Positions 11,765-22,903 of a stretch of 64,000 nt of DNA are shown piece after piece (the stretch's first letter is position 1; the number at the start of each line of letters is the position of its first letter). Location: NCBI GenBank assembly GCA_030272155.1, contig CP126202.1:4857501-4921500 (forward strand), written 5' to 3'. The notes below the pieces were generated by a model, which saw only the letters and a program-made list of their open reading frames with translations, was not told the DNA's origin and made no database searches. The DNA comes from Tetradesmus obliquus (taxonomy: Eukaryota; Chlorophyta; Chlorophyceae; Sphaeropleales; Scenedesmaceae). A program made the translations under genes and the position numbers.

Positions 11765-13249
11765 GTCGGTTTGGCCACTGCTCCGCGACAAAAATGATGG
11801 CGATATGGCCTTGACGGCAAAGCTACACGGCAACACAGCACTGAACGCCTGGAAAAAAGTCAATGGCCCTGTCTAGCCTGGCGAAGCCGTCTAGATTACT
11901 ATAGCTTCGTCGCCTTACTATATGTCATTTCGATCAAAGTTACACATGCTTCAAATCGTGTGGCGAGGTCTGGTTACAACGAGCTGTGTGGAGAGGATGC
12001 TTTGAATTCGACAACCTTTAACGAATTCTAGGATCAAACACGGGCAGCCGACGTGTTCTGGCGAGGCACCGAATAGTCCCCTCTGAGACCGGGCCCCAAG
12101 GACACAGGGAAGGCTCTGATGTAGTACCGTACGATTTCCATTCGATTAATATCAGGAATGGCTGCCAAGCACACAAAATGGTCGTACTCTCGTCATCTTA
12201 GCACTGTTCCTCGTCCCAGCCAGGGAATACTGCAAGCCATCTTGACCAACCAAATATCACATCCATTGTCAGACAAGAGTAGCCCAGTCAGCAGACCAAC
12301 AGAGGGAAGATTATCATTGGTTACATCGTGCAGCTTGACGCATCAACCCAAACATATTATGTAGCTTCTTGATAGGATCTACCCTACGATGCTGCATAGC
12401 CCATGTTACGTCCAGCAGTCTGCTGCTGCACTGAGTGCAGGGCCTGCTGTCTGACGAGTGCACTGCACTGCAGCAGTACCCACTGCCAACAACATCAATC
12501 AAACCAAACAGATAAAGCTGCATATCCAAGTGTATTTGATCAGCGCAATACATGACATCATTACTGCAGGGTGGTAAAGCAGGGCTGCAATCCCATTGGC
12601 AACTCAGGCTGCTGGCAAATGGTCAAACACGAGCTGCGGCTGCATGCCGTGCTGTGCCACGACAGTGCAGGCAACGAGCTTAGCGACAATCACTTCCATA
12701 AGAAACATCATGCAGCTCACAGGCTGACACAAGCATATCAAGTCATGCGTGAAACACGGCATGCCAGCACACCATGCGCTCTCAATCCAAGATTGTGTGA
12801 GCATGGCGGCTGCAGGTGAGTTCTTCAGATGCTGCAGCTCAGCACAAAACGCATTAAACATCAGAGAGTGACTGACGACTCGAGACAGCAGTGCCGGCTG
12901 ATGGCATGGCGGCTGTCTACATGCAGCCAAATGCATCCACGACAGCAAATGAACACGCAAAGCAACTATGCATCCATCCCTTCATCCACATATCCATCTA
13001 TCCATCCATGTATATGTAGTACAGTACTTGATCCTTATGTGGCTCCTGATATTGGGGAATAACAATCCCTTTTGTCGAAGGCCTTGTCGACTTGCCAGGC
13101 ACAGCACCAGCTGCCGTCTGCTGAACTGCCCCCTTCCCAATTGTTGCAGCAGGCGGCCATGCAACATTCCCATGCATGGCTGCTGCGACGCCTGCTGATG
13201 CAAAACCTCGGTGGACCACATAGCACCTGGGGCGTCGCCGCCAAAACCG
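11765..13249. other. 5' flank of NAR1
   Basis: Upstream side of NAR1 (transcribed leftward). Bases 11880-12150 are noticeably more AT-rich than the surroundings; on the minus strand a CATATAGTAA stretch lies about 155 bp before the first ATG, a weak TATA candidate. No protein family is recognisable up to the satellite at 13250. Confidence 0.3.
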
Positions 13250-14440
13250 GCAGCACAGCAGCGCCAGTTCACAAGCCTGCAGTGCAGGTCACATGGATGC
13301 CATGCAGTGCCGCAACCCAGCAGCCAGGGCAATGCATCGTCCCCAACATATGCAGACAACACAGCACGAGCGGCATGTGTCCCCTGATGTACCAGCCATC
13401 AAACAACAGCTAGAGTGCTGCCAGGTCACCCCAGGTGGTGCCAGAGCACAAGAAGCCAGTACACGCACTGCTGCAGGCAGCCGGGCACCCTGCAGCACAG
13501 CAGCGCCAGTTCACAAGCCTGCAGTGCAGGTCGAATGGATGCCATGCAGTGCCGCAACCCAGCAGCCAGGGCAATGCATCGTCCCCAACATATGCAGACA
13601 ACACAGCACGAGCGGCATGTGTAATCTGCCTTCCAACCATCAAACAACAGCTAGAGTGCTGCCAGGTCACCCCGGGTGGTGCCGGAGCACAAGAAGCCAG
13701 TACACGCACTGCTGCAGGCAGCCGGGCACCCTGCAGCACAGCAGCGCCAGTTCACAAGCCTGCAGTGCAGGTCGAATGGATGCCATGCAGTGCCGCAACC
13801 CAGCAGCCAGGGCAATGCATCGTCCCCAACATATGCAGACAACACAGCACGAGCGGCATGTGTAATCTGCCTTCCAACCATCAAACAACAGCTAGAGTGC
13901 TGCCAGGTCACCCCGGGTGGTGCCGGAGCACAAGAAGCCAGTACACGCACTGCTGCAGGCAGCCGGGCACCCTGCAGCACAGCAGCGCCAGTTCACAAGC
14001 CTGCAGTGCAGGTCGAATGGATGCCATGCAGTGCCGCAACCCAGCAGCCAGGGCAATGCATCGTCCCCAACATATGCAGACAACACAGCACGAGCGGCAT
14101 GTGTAATCTGCCTTCCAACCATCAAACAACAGCTAGAGTGCTGCCAGGTCACCCCGGGTGGTGCCGGAGCACAAGAAGCCAGTACACGCACTGCTGCAGG
14201 CAGCCGGGCACCCTGCAGCACAGCAGCGCCAGTTCACAAGCCTGCAGTGCAGGTCGAATGGATGCCATGCAGTGCCGCAACCCAGCAGCCAGGGCAATGC
14301 ATCGTCCCCAACATATGCAGACAACACAGCACGAGCGGCATGTGTAATCTGCCTTCCAACCATCAAACAACAGCTAGAGTGCTGCCAGGTCACCCCGGGT
14401 GGTGCCGGAGCACAAGAAGCCAGTACACGCACTGCTGCAG
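13250..14440. repeat. 241-bp satellite, about 4.9 tandem copies
   Basis: Units start at 13250, 13492, 13733, 13974 and 14215; the last is cut at about 14440. The inner copies are almost identical (for example gcagcacagcagcgccagtt at each start), while the first differs at several sites. The period is not a multiple of three, so the long frames that run through the array on both strands cannot be one repeated protein domain. It lies between NRT2 and NAR1. Confidence 0.95.
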
Positions 14441-15481
14441 GGATGTTATGAGCAGCCGCACTTCAAGCGCTACGAGGATAATAAAGACTAGGTGGGACAG
14501 ATCATCGTCACCACGAATGCAGTAGTGTGAGCTGCCAGCAGCCTGTCGTGCACGGCTGCAATGCATGCACAGGAGCAGTCGGCAGCTCACAAAAAAAAAG
14601 TGCAGGCCAGGATGCGGCAGATATGCCCTCGCCAGCAACAAACAACTCCGAACAACAACAATAGTACCACTGAAACACCTGCGGCTCTCAGCTTAGCAGC
14701 CGTCCACATCAATCCAGATGCAGCCGAGATCGGACCCTGTAACCTGTGTGGTGACAGCCCTGAGCAGCATCGTGTGCCCAGCACTAGCCACACACATGCA
14801 TGGTCAAGCCCTTAGTAGCAGCCTCCTCTGCATGCTATGCGGCATGTCAGCCGGGCTGTCGCATGCAGTGCTGAAACAGGCAGTTGAAATGACCCTGCAT
14901 GTGTGGGACACAAAAACAGCCGGCTGCAAATCCAGCCAGCAGCTGGCATGCAGTGTCTCAATCAACAAATAACCACGCCCTGTTGATAGCACTGCCACGC
15001 ACTGTAGGAATGGCGGCGGCAGCAGACATAACACACCCTTTCTGGGCTGTTTCACTAGCCAGCTGCTCATTCACTTTCTCACCAACTGTGCTTATGTTTC
15101 CTACTATCAACTGCATAAAGTGGTGTTTGAATGGCTGCTGTCACGCATCTGACACGCAGCCAACAGCAGCGGCAACCCTGTTGAACACATTTCTGCCAGG
15201 CAAAGGCAGCACACAAATTGACAGCACCAGGACTGCACAGCAACCAGCAGCAGCCATGGCCCAAGCCAAGGCATAGCCAACCGCTGACAAAGTGTGTGCG
15301 CGACGCAACAGAAATATGTTCTTCTGTAACGTGCAGCAGTACAGTGGCACTGTAGATAGTATGCAGACACGATCCGTACGCCCATTTACACGTGATGCGG
15401 CCAGACACCAATGGATAGTTCAAACAACAGTTGATGCATGCTCTGAGCTGCCCCGAGCGCCGTATTAACCTCATGTTATGC
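14441..15481. other. 3' flank of NRT2 with a candidate polyadenylation signal
   Basis: On the minus strand TGTAA, the usual polyadenylation signal of chlorophycean algae, is found at 15386-15390, about 92 bases after the NRT2 stop codon. I see no gene in the rest of the stretch, and in particular no NAR2-like protein. Confidence 0.4.
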
Positions 15482-16171
15482 TCAAACTCGGTCCACAGCA
15501 CCTACACGGTCCAGCACAGCAGCAGCAGCAGTGCCTGCAGCATCTGCAGCACCCTCACTCCCACTGTGCGCACCGCCAGCACCAGCATTCTGATCACCAG
15601 CAGCAGCAGCTGCTGCATTTGCTGCGCTAGCTGCTGCTGGCATTGCCAGCTCCACATCACCCCCAGCAGCAGCAGCAGCAGCACTAGCCTGTGCAGCTTC
15701 TGCATCTGTGGTAGGCTGTGCAGACATGAGCGGCACAGGCACAGCAAGCTGCAGGTGTTGTGGCAGTGCCATGAGGCCCTTTAGGCCCCTGCGGCAACTC
15801 CCCTCGCCACTGGACAGCGCCGCACTGCTGCTGCTGCTGCGGCCCGACCCATCCTGCTGCTGCTGCTGCTGCCGCTGCCGGCGCCAGGTGGAAGGGCTCA
15901 GAGGGCAGCGGATGCAGCAGCAGCCGGCGTTGGTGCGTTCGCTGCGGGCTTCGTGTGCAAAGGCGAGGGCCGGGAGGTGCAGACCGGCTGCGCGCTCTCC
16001 GCTGCTGTACTCGGAGATGTAGTAGCGCTCCTCGGAGGTGCCCGGCTGGCTGGACGTGAACATGCCACCCCACCTGCAGCAACAGCAGCAGCAGCAGCAG
16101 CAGCGGCAGCAGGAACTCGTCAGTTGCACGACATTGGCATACATGAGATGTAGTAGCGCTCCTCGGAGGAG

Positions 16172-16210
<39 letters not shown>

Positions 16211-16302
16211 ACTTATCAGTTGCATAACATTGGCAGACATAAGATGTAGTAGCGCTCCTCACTGGTGCCCGGCTGGCTGGACGTGAACATGCCACCCCAC
16301 CT

Positions 16303-16334
<32 letters not shown>

Positions 16335-17129
16335 TACTTGTCGCCCTTAATTGCGTTCAACTTGCAGTACAGTGAGCTTGTCAGCCGTGCAGCTGCATGT
16401 GCTGCTGCACCGTCCATCGCTCCCAACACGCCCTTCACTGTGCTGGCTAGAATACGCATGCAGCTTGCACTACAGCGCCTAGCTTCCTTTGCCGTCAAAT
16501 CTTGAATGCAGCTCATTGCGCGTTGTTGCACACAGGCTTTGCTGACTCACATGGGCCAGGCCAGCAGGCTGGTGAATGCGCTGACGCAGATGACAGATGA
16601 CAGATAACAAGTGGCAGATGATGAACAGCAAGGACTTTGAGCTAGTTCTGGCATGCAACTTTTTATAATCCCAACACATAAACGCCCTGCACAGCACCCG
16701 GGCTTACATGGGCCAGGCCAGCAGGCTGGTGAAGGCGGAGAGGCAGATGACGATTGGCAGATGAGCATTGCACATGCACCTGCCGCTGCCAGACACCAAA
16801 CAATCCCCAAACACCTTCCCAAACACGACCCCAAAAGCCCTGCACAGCTCTCAGCGACTCACATGGGCCAGGCCAGCAGGCTGGTAAATGCGGCAGATGA
16901 CACACGACAGATGACAAGTGGCAGATGATGAACAGCAAGGACTTTGAGCTAGTTCTGGTATGCAGCTGTCCTAATAATCCCAACATATACGACACCCTGC
17001 ACAGCAACCGGGCTCACATGGGCCAGGCCAGCAGGCTGGTGAATGCGCTCAGGCAGATGACGCTGGTGCCCATCCAGTAGAAGCCCTCGTAGGCCGAAAA
17101 GTCAAAGTAGGAGAAGAACACTGCCTGCA

Positions 17130-17160
<31 letters not shown>

Positions 17161-17373
17161 ATGGTTATGTGCAGCCCAGTTCAGCATGAGAGCATCCAAT
17201 AGAGCCCTCAAGAGCAGAGTCTTCAAAAGTAAGCAGACGGCTAGCACTGGAACAGCTACAGCCAGCCATTGAGCCAGCCAGCCATTGAGCCAGCCAGCCA
17301 TCGAGCCAGCCAGCCATTGATCTAGCCAGCCAGCCGCGCTCGCCTGCCTGACTGCTGTGCCCAGGCTGCTGCC

Positions 17374-17423
<50 letters not shown>

Positions 17424-17862
17424 GCTTTTGCTAAACAAACTGCCAGCCATCCCCACCTGCGTCACTGCCGAGCCCAGGCTGCCGCCTGCTGCCACAATGC
17501 CCGTGACTGTGCCTGTGGAGCGCTTGCTCACAAACGGCACGATGCCAAACACGCATAATCCAAGGTGCAGGCAGCCAGCCAGCTAGCCAGCCAGCCTGCC
17601 GCCCTCGTCTGCTGAGCCTAGGCTGTTGCCTCTGCTGCTGCTGCTGCTGCTGCTACGCTTTGGCTAAACAAACTGCAGCCAGCCAGTGCCCACCTGCATC
17701 ACTGCCGAGCCCAGGCTGCCGCCTGCTGCCACGATGCCCGTGACTGTCCCCGTGGAGCGCTTGCTCACAAACGGCACAATGCCAAACACGGCCCCGCAGG
17801 CCATCTGGCAGCAGAAGGAGAACACAATCAGGATGCCCACCTGCAGAGTATTGTGTACAGAC

Positions 17863-17913
<51 letters not shown>

Positions 17914-20900
17914 GTAGCAGCGGTAGCAGCGTGCTCACTACACCACACTGCCATGCATGCAGTTCCGCAGACCATGTGCTGTGCTTGCATTGCATACGAC
18001 AAGTCTTTTGCATGCACACAGCCTGATAAGGTTGCCTCGCCCTGTTGCCTTTCAAGCCCATAGCGGCCATTGTTATTTTTGTTGTTATTTTTGCTTTGCC
18101 GCGTGCTCACCGTGGCCAGCAGGTAATCGTGCACCACGCCCACCAGCAAGCAGAACACGCCCCATCCCCTTAGCAAGCTGACAACAGCTGCTGTTTGAAT
18201 TCAGGCACCTTCACGCGCTCACTGTGGCCAGCAGGTAGTCGTGCACCACACCCACCAGCAGGCAGAACACCTCTTTACTATGCGTGCAGTTCCGCAGATC
18301 ACGTGCTGCGCTTGCATTGCATACGACAAGCCTTCTGCATGCACACAGCATGAACATGTTCCCACGCCCTGTTGCCTTTCGAGCTGACAGCAGCCATTTC
18401 TTGTTATTAATGTTATTTTTGTCACACCCACCGTGGCCAGCAGGTAGTCGTGCACCACGCCCACCAGCAGGCAGAACATGCCCTCCAGCAGCAGCAGCAC
18501 CTGCAGCACCCACAGCCGGCCCCGCATGCCGCGCAGGCCGGCAGCCAGGTCGCTGGCAGCGCCCCCGAGGAAGCGGCTGACCACGTTCATCAGGCCCAGC
18601 CCGCCGCCTGCAGTGCAGTTGCGTTACATCTTGTTTGTTATTATGTTATTATGTGACAACCAGATGCTGACAACAGTCATCAGGCCCAGCCCGCCGCCTG
18701 CAGTGCAGTTGCGTTACATATTGTATGTTATTATGTTAAATGTAACAACCAGATGCTGACCACATTCACCAGGTCCAGCCCTCGCACATGCAGGCAGCAA
18801 AACACAGCACGCAGACACAGCATGGCACAATGGGTACAGCACAGCATCATAGCACAGGCCCAGGCCTCACCTAGCAGCCCCGAGGCTGTTAGAGGCAGCC
18901 CAAAGTGGTTGAACAGGCACAGTGCATTCACGTTGTGCGTGGTCAGCTCCACGCCAAAGAACAGCGCATAGAACCCTAAATCCATGAACCAACCACATGA
19001 GCAAAACTGCAACGTGCTACCGGCGATGCAGCGTTGCATGCTTGTACACATCCAAGCTGCGACACTGCTACCCACAGCCGCAGCCAAGCAGGCGCACTCA
19101 CCTAGCAGCCCCGAGGCTGTTAGAGACAGCCCAAAGTGGTTGAACAGGTAGAGTGCAATCACGTTGTGCGTGGTCAGCTCCACGCCAAAGCACAGCGCGT
19201 AGAACACTAAAACCATGAACCAACCACATGGGCAAAACTGCAGCGAGAATGTGATGCCGGCGATGCAATGTTGCATGCTCTGTGCACATCAAGCTGCGAC
19301 ACTGCTACCCACAGCCGCAGCCAAGCAGGCCTGCCCAGGGGCACTCACCCAGCAGCCCTGAAGCCGTCAGCAACAGCCTGAAGTGGTTGAACAGGTACAG
19401 CCCAGCCCAGCCCAGCCCAGCCCAGCCCAGCACACCGCACCACACCACGGCACAGCACGGATCAGCACAGCTCAGCAGTCACGCGAAACACCGATCAAAC
19501 ATTATAAACATATCCCACGCCTCACCTAGCAGGCCTGAAGCTGTGAGCGACAGCCCAAAGTGGTTGAACAGGTACAGCGCGATCACGTTGTGCGGTGGTG
19601 CAACACCGCTTTACGCCAAAGCACAGCGCGTAGAACACTAAAACCATGAACCAACCACAAGAGCAAAACTGCAATGAGAATGTGCTGCCGCCGATGCAGC
19701 GTCGCATGATTGTACACATCCAAGCTGCGACACTGCTCCCCACAGCCGCAGCCAAGCAGGTGCGCTCACCTAGCAGCCCTGAAGCCGTCATCGACAGCCC
19801 AAAGTGGTTGAACAGGTACAGCCCAGCCCAGCCCAGCACGGCACAGCACACCACACCACACCACAGCACACCACACCACAGCACGGCACAGCACGGATCA
19901 GCACAGCTCAGCAGTCACGTGCAAAACACCGATCAAACATCACAAACATATCCCAGCGCTCACCTAGCAGGCCTGAAGCCGTGAGCGACAGCCCAAAGTG
20001 GTTGAACAAATACAGCGCGATCACGTTGTGGGTGGTCAGCTCAACTCCAAAGCACAGCGCGTACGCCAGCGCCAGCACGTACAGCCGGTAGTTGGTCAGC
20101 ACGGAGCGCCACGCGGCGCAGGGGTTGGTGCGGCGGAAGTGCCCACGGTCGCGCCTGCGGCAAGGTTGCGGCAGGCGGGCGTCAGAGGCAGAGGTCAGAC
20201 AGAGAGACTGTGGTCCTTGGCCTACTTCAGTGCAGCAGGTTGCAGAGATGGTGATGGTTTGGCTTGATATTTTTAGCTATGGCAGAACAGCACTGACGGC
20301 AGCTAGCCGCTGCTGACCCATGCACAACATGTGCTGCCCGATGCACAACTGCCGCGCTGCTGCTCACCCCAGCTGTGGGGAGGAGCACAACGGCAAGTCG
20401 ACGGCAGCAGTAGCTTGCATTTCATGGAAGCACAGTGCGCTGACAGTGGCGTGGGTGTATTGCGTGCACCCTGCTGCTCACCCAATATGTGGAAACGAGC
20501 CCAGCGGCGAATCATCGGCAGCGATCAGCACCAGCACGCCCAGCAGCAGCTGCAGCACGCCAGGCACAAACAGCGCGATGCGCCACGCAATGTCGGGCGC
20601 GACAAGCTTTGCGAAGGCCTCGTATAGCAGCGGCGTGAGGAGCAGCGCTGCGCCCGCGCCGGTGTTGCCCCAGCCTGTGGCAGCAGCAGCGCGACAACAG
20701 GGCCAAGAACCAATGAGCGAGGGCAATTACAAAGACTGGGACGCAGCTGCAACACAGAATTGGCGCACCTGCGGACAGGGCATGCGAGTTCCCCACCAGC
20801 TGTACAGCGAAACTTTAAGAACTCGGAACATATCAGCTGCGCATTCTCCGGCATGCATTGTGTTGTGTACAAAGTGCTCGCCGCACCTGCCGACAGCGAG

Positions 20901-21660
20901 TTGGCGCGCCCCACCAGCTTCACGTTGAACATACCTTGCTGCTGTCTTCCCCCGCAACGCCCAACACAATGACCTAACGCAGTTCTACCGTCATCGCACC
21001 TGCTGACAGCGCGTTGGCGCGCCCCACCAGCTTCACATTGAACATGCAGGTGGTCCAGGTCTGGTTGACCACAAACATGGACAGCCCAGGCCCACCATGC
21101 AGCGACAGTTGTGTGCTGCGCAAGCTGTCAGCAATGAAGCTACCGACCCCAAACCTTTGCCAGCCGGCAGCCAAGCCAGCAGACTGCTGCACAAACCACA
21201 AACACAGGAACTCGGCACTTGCCGCACCTGCGGACAGCGCGTTGGCGCGCCCCACCAGCTTCACATTGAACATGCAGGTGGTCCAGGTCTGGTTGACCAC
21301 AAACATGGACAGCCCCAGGCCCACCATGCAGCGACAGTTGTGTGCTGCGCAAGCTGTCAGCAATGAAGCTACCGACCCCAAACTTTTGCCAGCCGGCAGC
21401 CAAGCCAGCAGACTGCTGCACAAACCACAAACACAGGAACTCAGCACTTGCCGCACCTGCGGACAGCGCGTTGGCGCGCCCCACGAGCTTGACATTGAAC
21501 ATGCAGGTGGTCCATGTCTGGTTGACCACAAACATGGACAGCCCCAGGCCCACCATGCAGCGCATGGCCACGTAGCCGGCAGCGCCGTGCACCAGCGCCA
21601 TGGCAAACGCAAAAGGGGCGGTGCCCAGCAGCATGGCTGCGGCGCCGTACCTGTAAATGC

Positions 21661-21710
<50 letters not shown>

Positions 21711-22903
21711 GGGTGCACAGGTTTGCAGAGGTGCGCGGGGCATGGTCCGTAGGGAAGAGTATATGCAACGGGCGCGGTGCCCAGCAGCATGGCTGCGGCG
21801 CCATACCTGAGAATGCACAGCAGCAGCAGCAGCAGCAGCAGAGGGTGCACAGGTTTGCAGAGGATGTGCAACGAGCGCGGTGCCCAGCAGCATCGCTGCG
21901 GCGCCGTACCTGTACATGCACAGCAGCAGCAACAGCAGCAGCAGCAGCACAACGTGCACAGGCAGGAAGCAGGGGCATGCTGGTGTAGTGCTGAGAAGTA
22001 GTGTCTTATGGGGCTGCTGTGCTGGTGCGTGGCTGCTGTAAGGCCGTCAGCTGCACAGTTGCATGCAGCATGGCCTGCTGCGAGCGCAACGTGCCCCGCA
22101 CTGGAGTGCCCTCCGCCCCACGAAGCATCCTTGACAACCAGCCACAACAGCCTGGTTTGCACCCCACGACACACCAAGACACCCTTTTGACAATCAGCCG
22201 CAACACCCTGGCCGTTGCGCCATACATTGACTTGCTGCGCTGGCATGCTGTCACTGTGGCGGCTCACCTGGGCCAAACATGTCTGTGAGCGTGCCCATGA
22301 CAAGCCTGGATCCAATAGCGTGAACAATCAACCGACTAAAACTATGAACTTGAGCTACGCACGAGTCAGGGTTGTTTGTCCAGTGGCAGCAGTGCCGTGC
22401 TGCTGGGCTCTAAGAGCTATGCACAGTCCATGCCGCAGCGCTGCGCTGCCATGTTGTCCCCAACTCCGCCCATTCCTCCAAGCCCCAACCCTCCGTCACC
22501 AAACACGCCCAGACAGGCTTACATTCCAGCTATTACACACTGCATCGTCTCACCTGGGCCCAAACATGTCTGTGAACGTGCCCATCACCAGCCTAGATCC
22601 AATGGCGCCACACACTGATGCAATGCCGCCATTTCCAATGTCTGTGGCTGTCAGGTCCAGGCTGTCGCGTAGCACCGGCAGCACCGCCGCTGGTGCGAAT
22701 GTCGTGGCAAAGGTGATAAAGAATGCGGCCCAGTTCAGGTGGAATGCGCGCATGTGGGGCCGTGCGAACGAGCACAGGTCGAGCCTGCATGCCTTGCATT
22801 CTGCGTCCACTGGCAGCGCAAATTGCTGCGTGGGTGCGCCCGGCGGCATGGATCCCTGCTGCACTGCTGCTGCAGCAGCAGCTGGCGGGCCGGAGCTGAA
22901 CAT
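15482..22903 (-). CDS. NRT2: High-affinity nitrate transporter, NNP/NRT2 family
   Basis: Eight exons in minus-strand order: 22903-22554, 21650-21457, 20674-20482, 20154-19964, 18607-18432, 17840-17694, 17124-17018, 16073-15482. Phases close and give 649 residues, about 100 more than Chlamydomonas NRT2. Exon 1 carries MRAFHLNWAAFF and LTATDIGNGGIASV (residues 51-97). AGWGNTGAGAALLLTPLLYE (about 181) matches the first NNP signature, and STGTVTGIVAAGGSLGSAV (about 397-415) the second. FGVELTTHNVIALYLFNHFG and GMRGRLWVL are family-typical loops and helices. It is a plasma-membrane MFS proton/nitrate symporter that in algae usually needs NAR2. After the conserved tail (SQPGTSEERYYISEY) comes an unusual Gln/Ser/Ala-rich extension of about 140 residues. 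It is followed on the same strand by NAR1. The start at 22903 (MFSSGPP) is the first in-frame ATG before the conserved region. Confidence 0.95.
16141..16300 (-). repeat. Two intronic copies of NRT2 exon 8 acceptor and 5' end
   Basis: True exon 8 starts at 16073. A copy starting at 16300 keeps the CTGCAG acceptor and reads WGGMFTSSQPGTSEERYYI before a stop. A second, shorter copy at about 16141-16172 keeps only the SEERYYIS part. Confidence 0.88.
16551..16893 (-). repeat. Three intronic copies of NRT2 exon 7 donor and 3' end
   Basis: The true end at 17018 reads AFTSLLAWP-AT then GTGAGC. Copies end at 16863, 16708 and 16551 with the same TSLLAWP codons and GTGAGT, GTAAGC and GTGAGT donors. Spacing is 155-157 bp. 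Confidence 0.9.
17457..17557 (-). repeat. Intronic copy of NRT2 exon 6 donor and 3' end
   Basis: The copy reads FGIVPFVSKRSTGTVTGIVA and GGSLGSAVTQ followed by GTGGGG, against the true exon end at 17694. It is almost intact, including the transporter signature. Two shorter, decayed copies of the last 35 bases lie at about 17345-17375 and 17597-17630. Confidence 0.88.
18111..18275 (-). repeat. Two intronic copies of NRT2 exon 5 donor and 3' end
   Basis: The true end at 18432 reads FCLLVGVVHDYLLAT. Copies end at 18223 and 18111 with the same codons and GTGAGC donors; spacing is 209 and 112 bp. Confidence 0.9.
18675..18785 (-). repeat. Intronic copies of NRT2 exon 5 acceptor and 5' end
   Basis: True exon 5 starts at 18607 (GGLGLMNVVS). 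A copy starting at 18697 keeps the CTGCAG acceptor and reads GGLGLMTVVS; a more decayed one near 18757-18785 reads GLDLVNVVS. Confidence 0.8.
18871..19819 (-). repeat. Five intronic copies of NRT2 exon 4 donor and 3' end
   Basis: The true exon 4 end is at 19964 (LYLFNHFGLSLTASGLL). Direct copies end at 19770, 19526, 19349, 19102 and 18871. All keep HFGLSLTASGLL with small changes and all but the 19349 copy keep CTAG then GTGAG. The longer ones (19102, 18871, 19526) also keep FGVELTTHNV, with a frameshift in the 19526 copy. Non-exonic sequence between copies is repeated too (for example near 19020, 19260 and 19690), so the unit is exon end plus about 100 bp of intron. Confidence 0.93.
20887..21345 (-). 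repeat. Three intronic copies of NRT2 exon 2 donor and 3' end
   Basis: The true end is at 21457. Copies end at 21228, 21000 and 20887. The first two are near-perfect 229- and 228-bp tandem units that encode VGLGLSMFVVNQTWTTCMFN and KLVGRANALSA then GTGCGG or a near match; the third keeps about 45 bp. Confidence 0.93.
21662..21709. repeat. (CAG)16 microsatellite
   Basis: Sixteen uninterrupted CAG units lie 12 bp from the NRT2 exon 2 acceptor, so the transcript carries (CUG)16 where a polypyrimidine tract would be expected. Similar tracts precede several other acceptors in the window. Confidence 0.95.
21755..21909 (-). repeat. Two intronic copies of NRT2 exon 2 acceptor and 5' end
   Basis: True exon 2 starts at 21650 (YGAAAMLLGTAPF). 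Copies start at 21806 and 21909 with the same YGAAAMLLGTA codons, each behind its own (CTG)n tract and CAG acceptor. Confidence 0.9.
22268..22318 (-). repeat. Intronic copy of NRT2 exon 1 donor and 3' end
   Basis: The copy reads GSRLVMGTLTDMFGP then a GTGAGC donor, against GSRLVMGTFTDMFGP at the true end 22554. Same orientation, 286 bp downstream. Confidence 0.88.

Noticed and set aside
13250..14440. CRISPR array
   Set aside because: Repeats are 241 bp with no spacers, and the organism is a eukaryote.
13293..14525. Overlapping frames of 190-223 codons on the plus strand and 109 codons on the minus strand
   Set aside because: All lie in the 241-bp satellite; the period shifts the frame by one each unit, so they are not repeated protein domains.
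12150..15480. Possible NAR2 between NRT2 and NAR1
   Set aside because: No signal peptide, no conserved Trp/Cys pattern and no phase-consistent exons; one short minus-strand stretch with DKRDC near 13050 was not convincing.
20974..22327. Long minus-strand frames that run through NRT2 exon 2 and its copies as one protein of 330-395 residues
   Set aside because: The frame repeats VGLGLSMFVVNQTW with shifts and would duplicate half a membrane domain; spliced exons give the normal NRT2 order.
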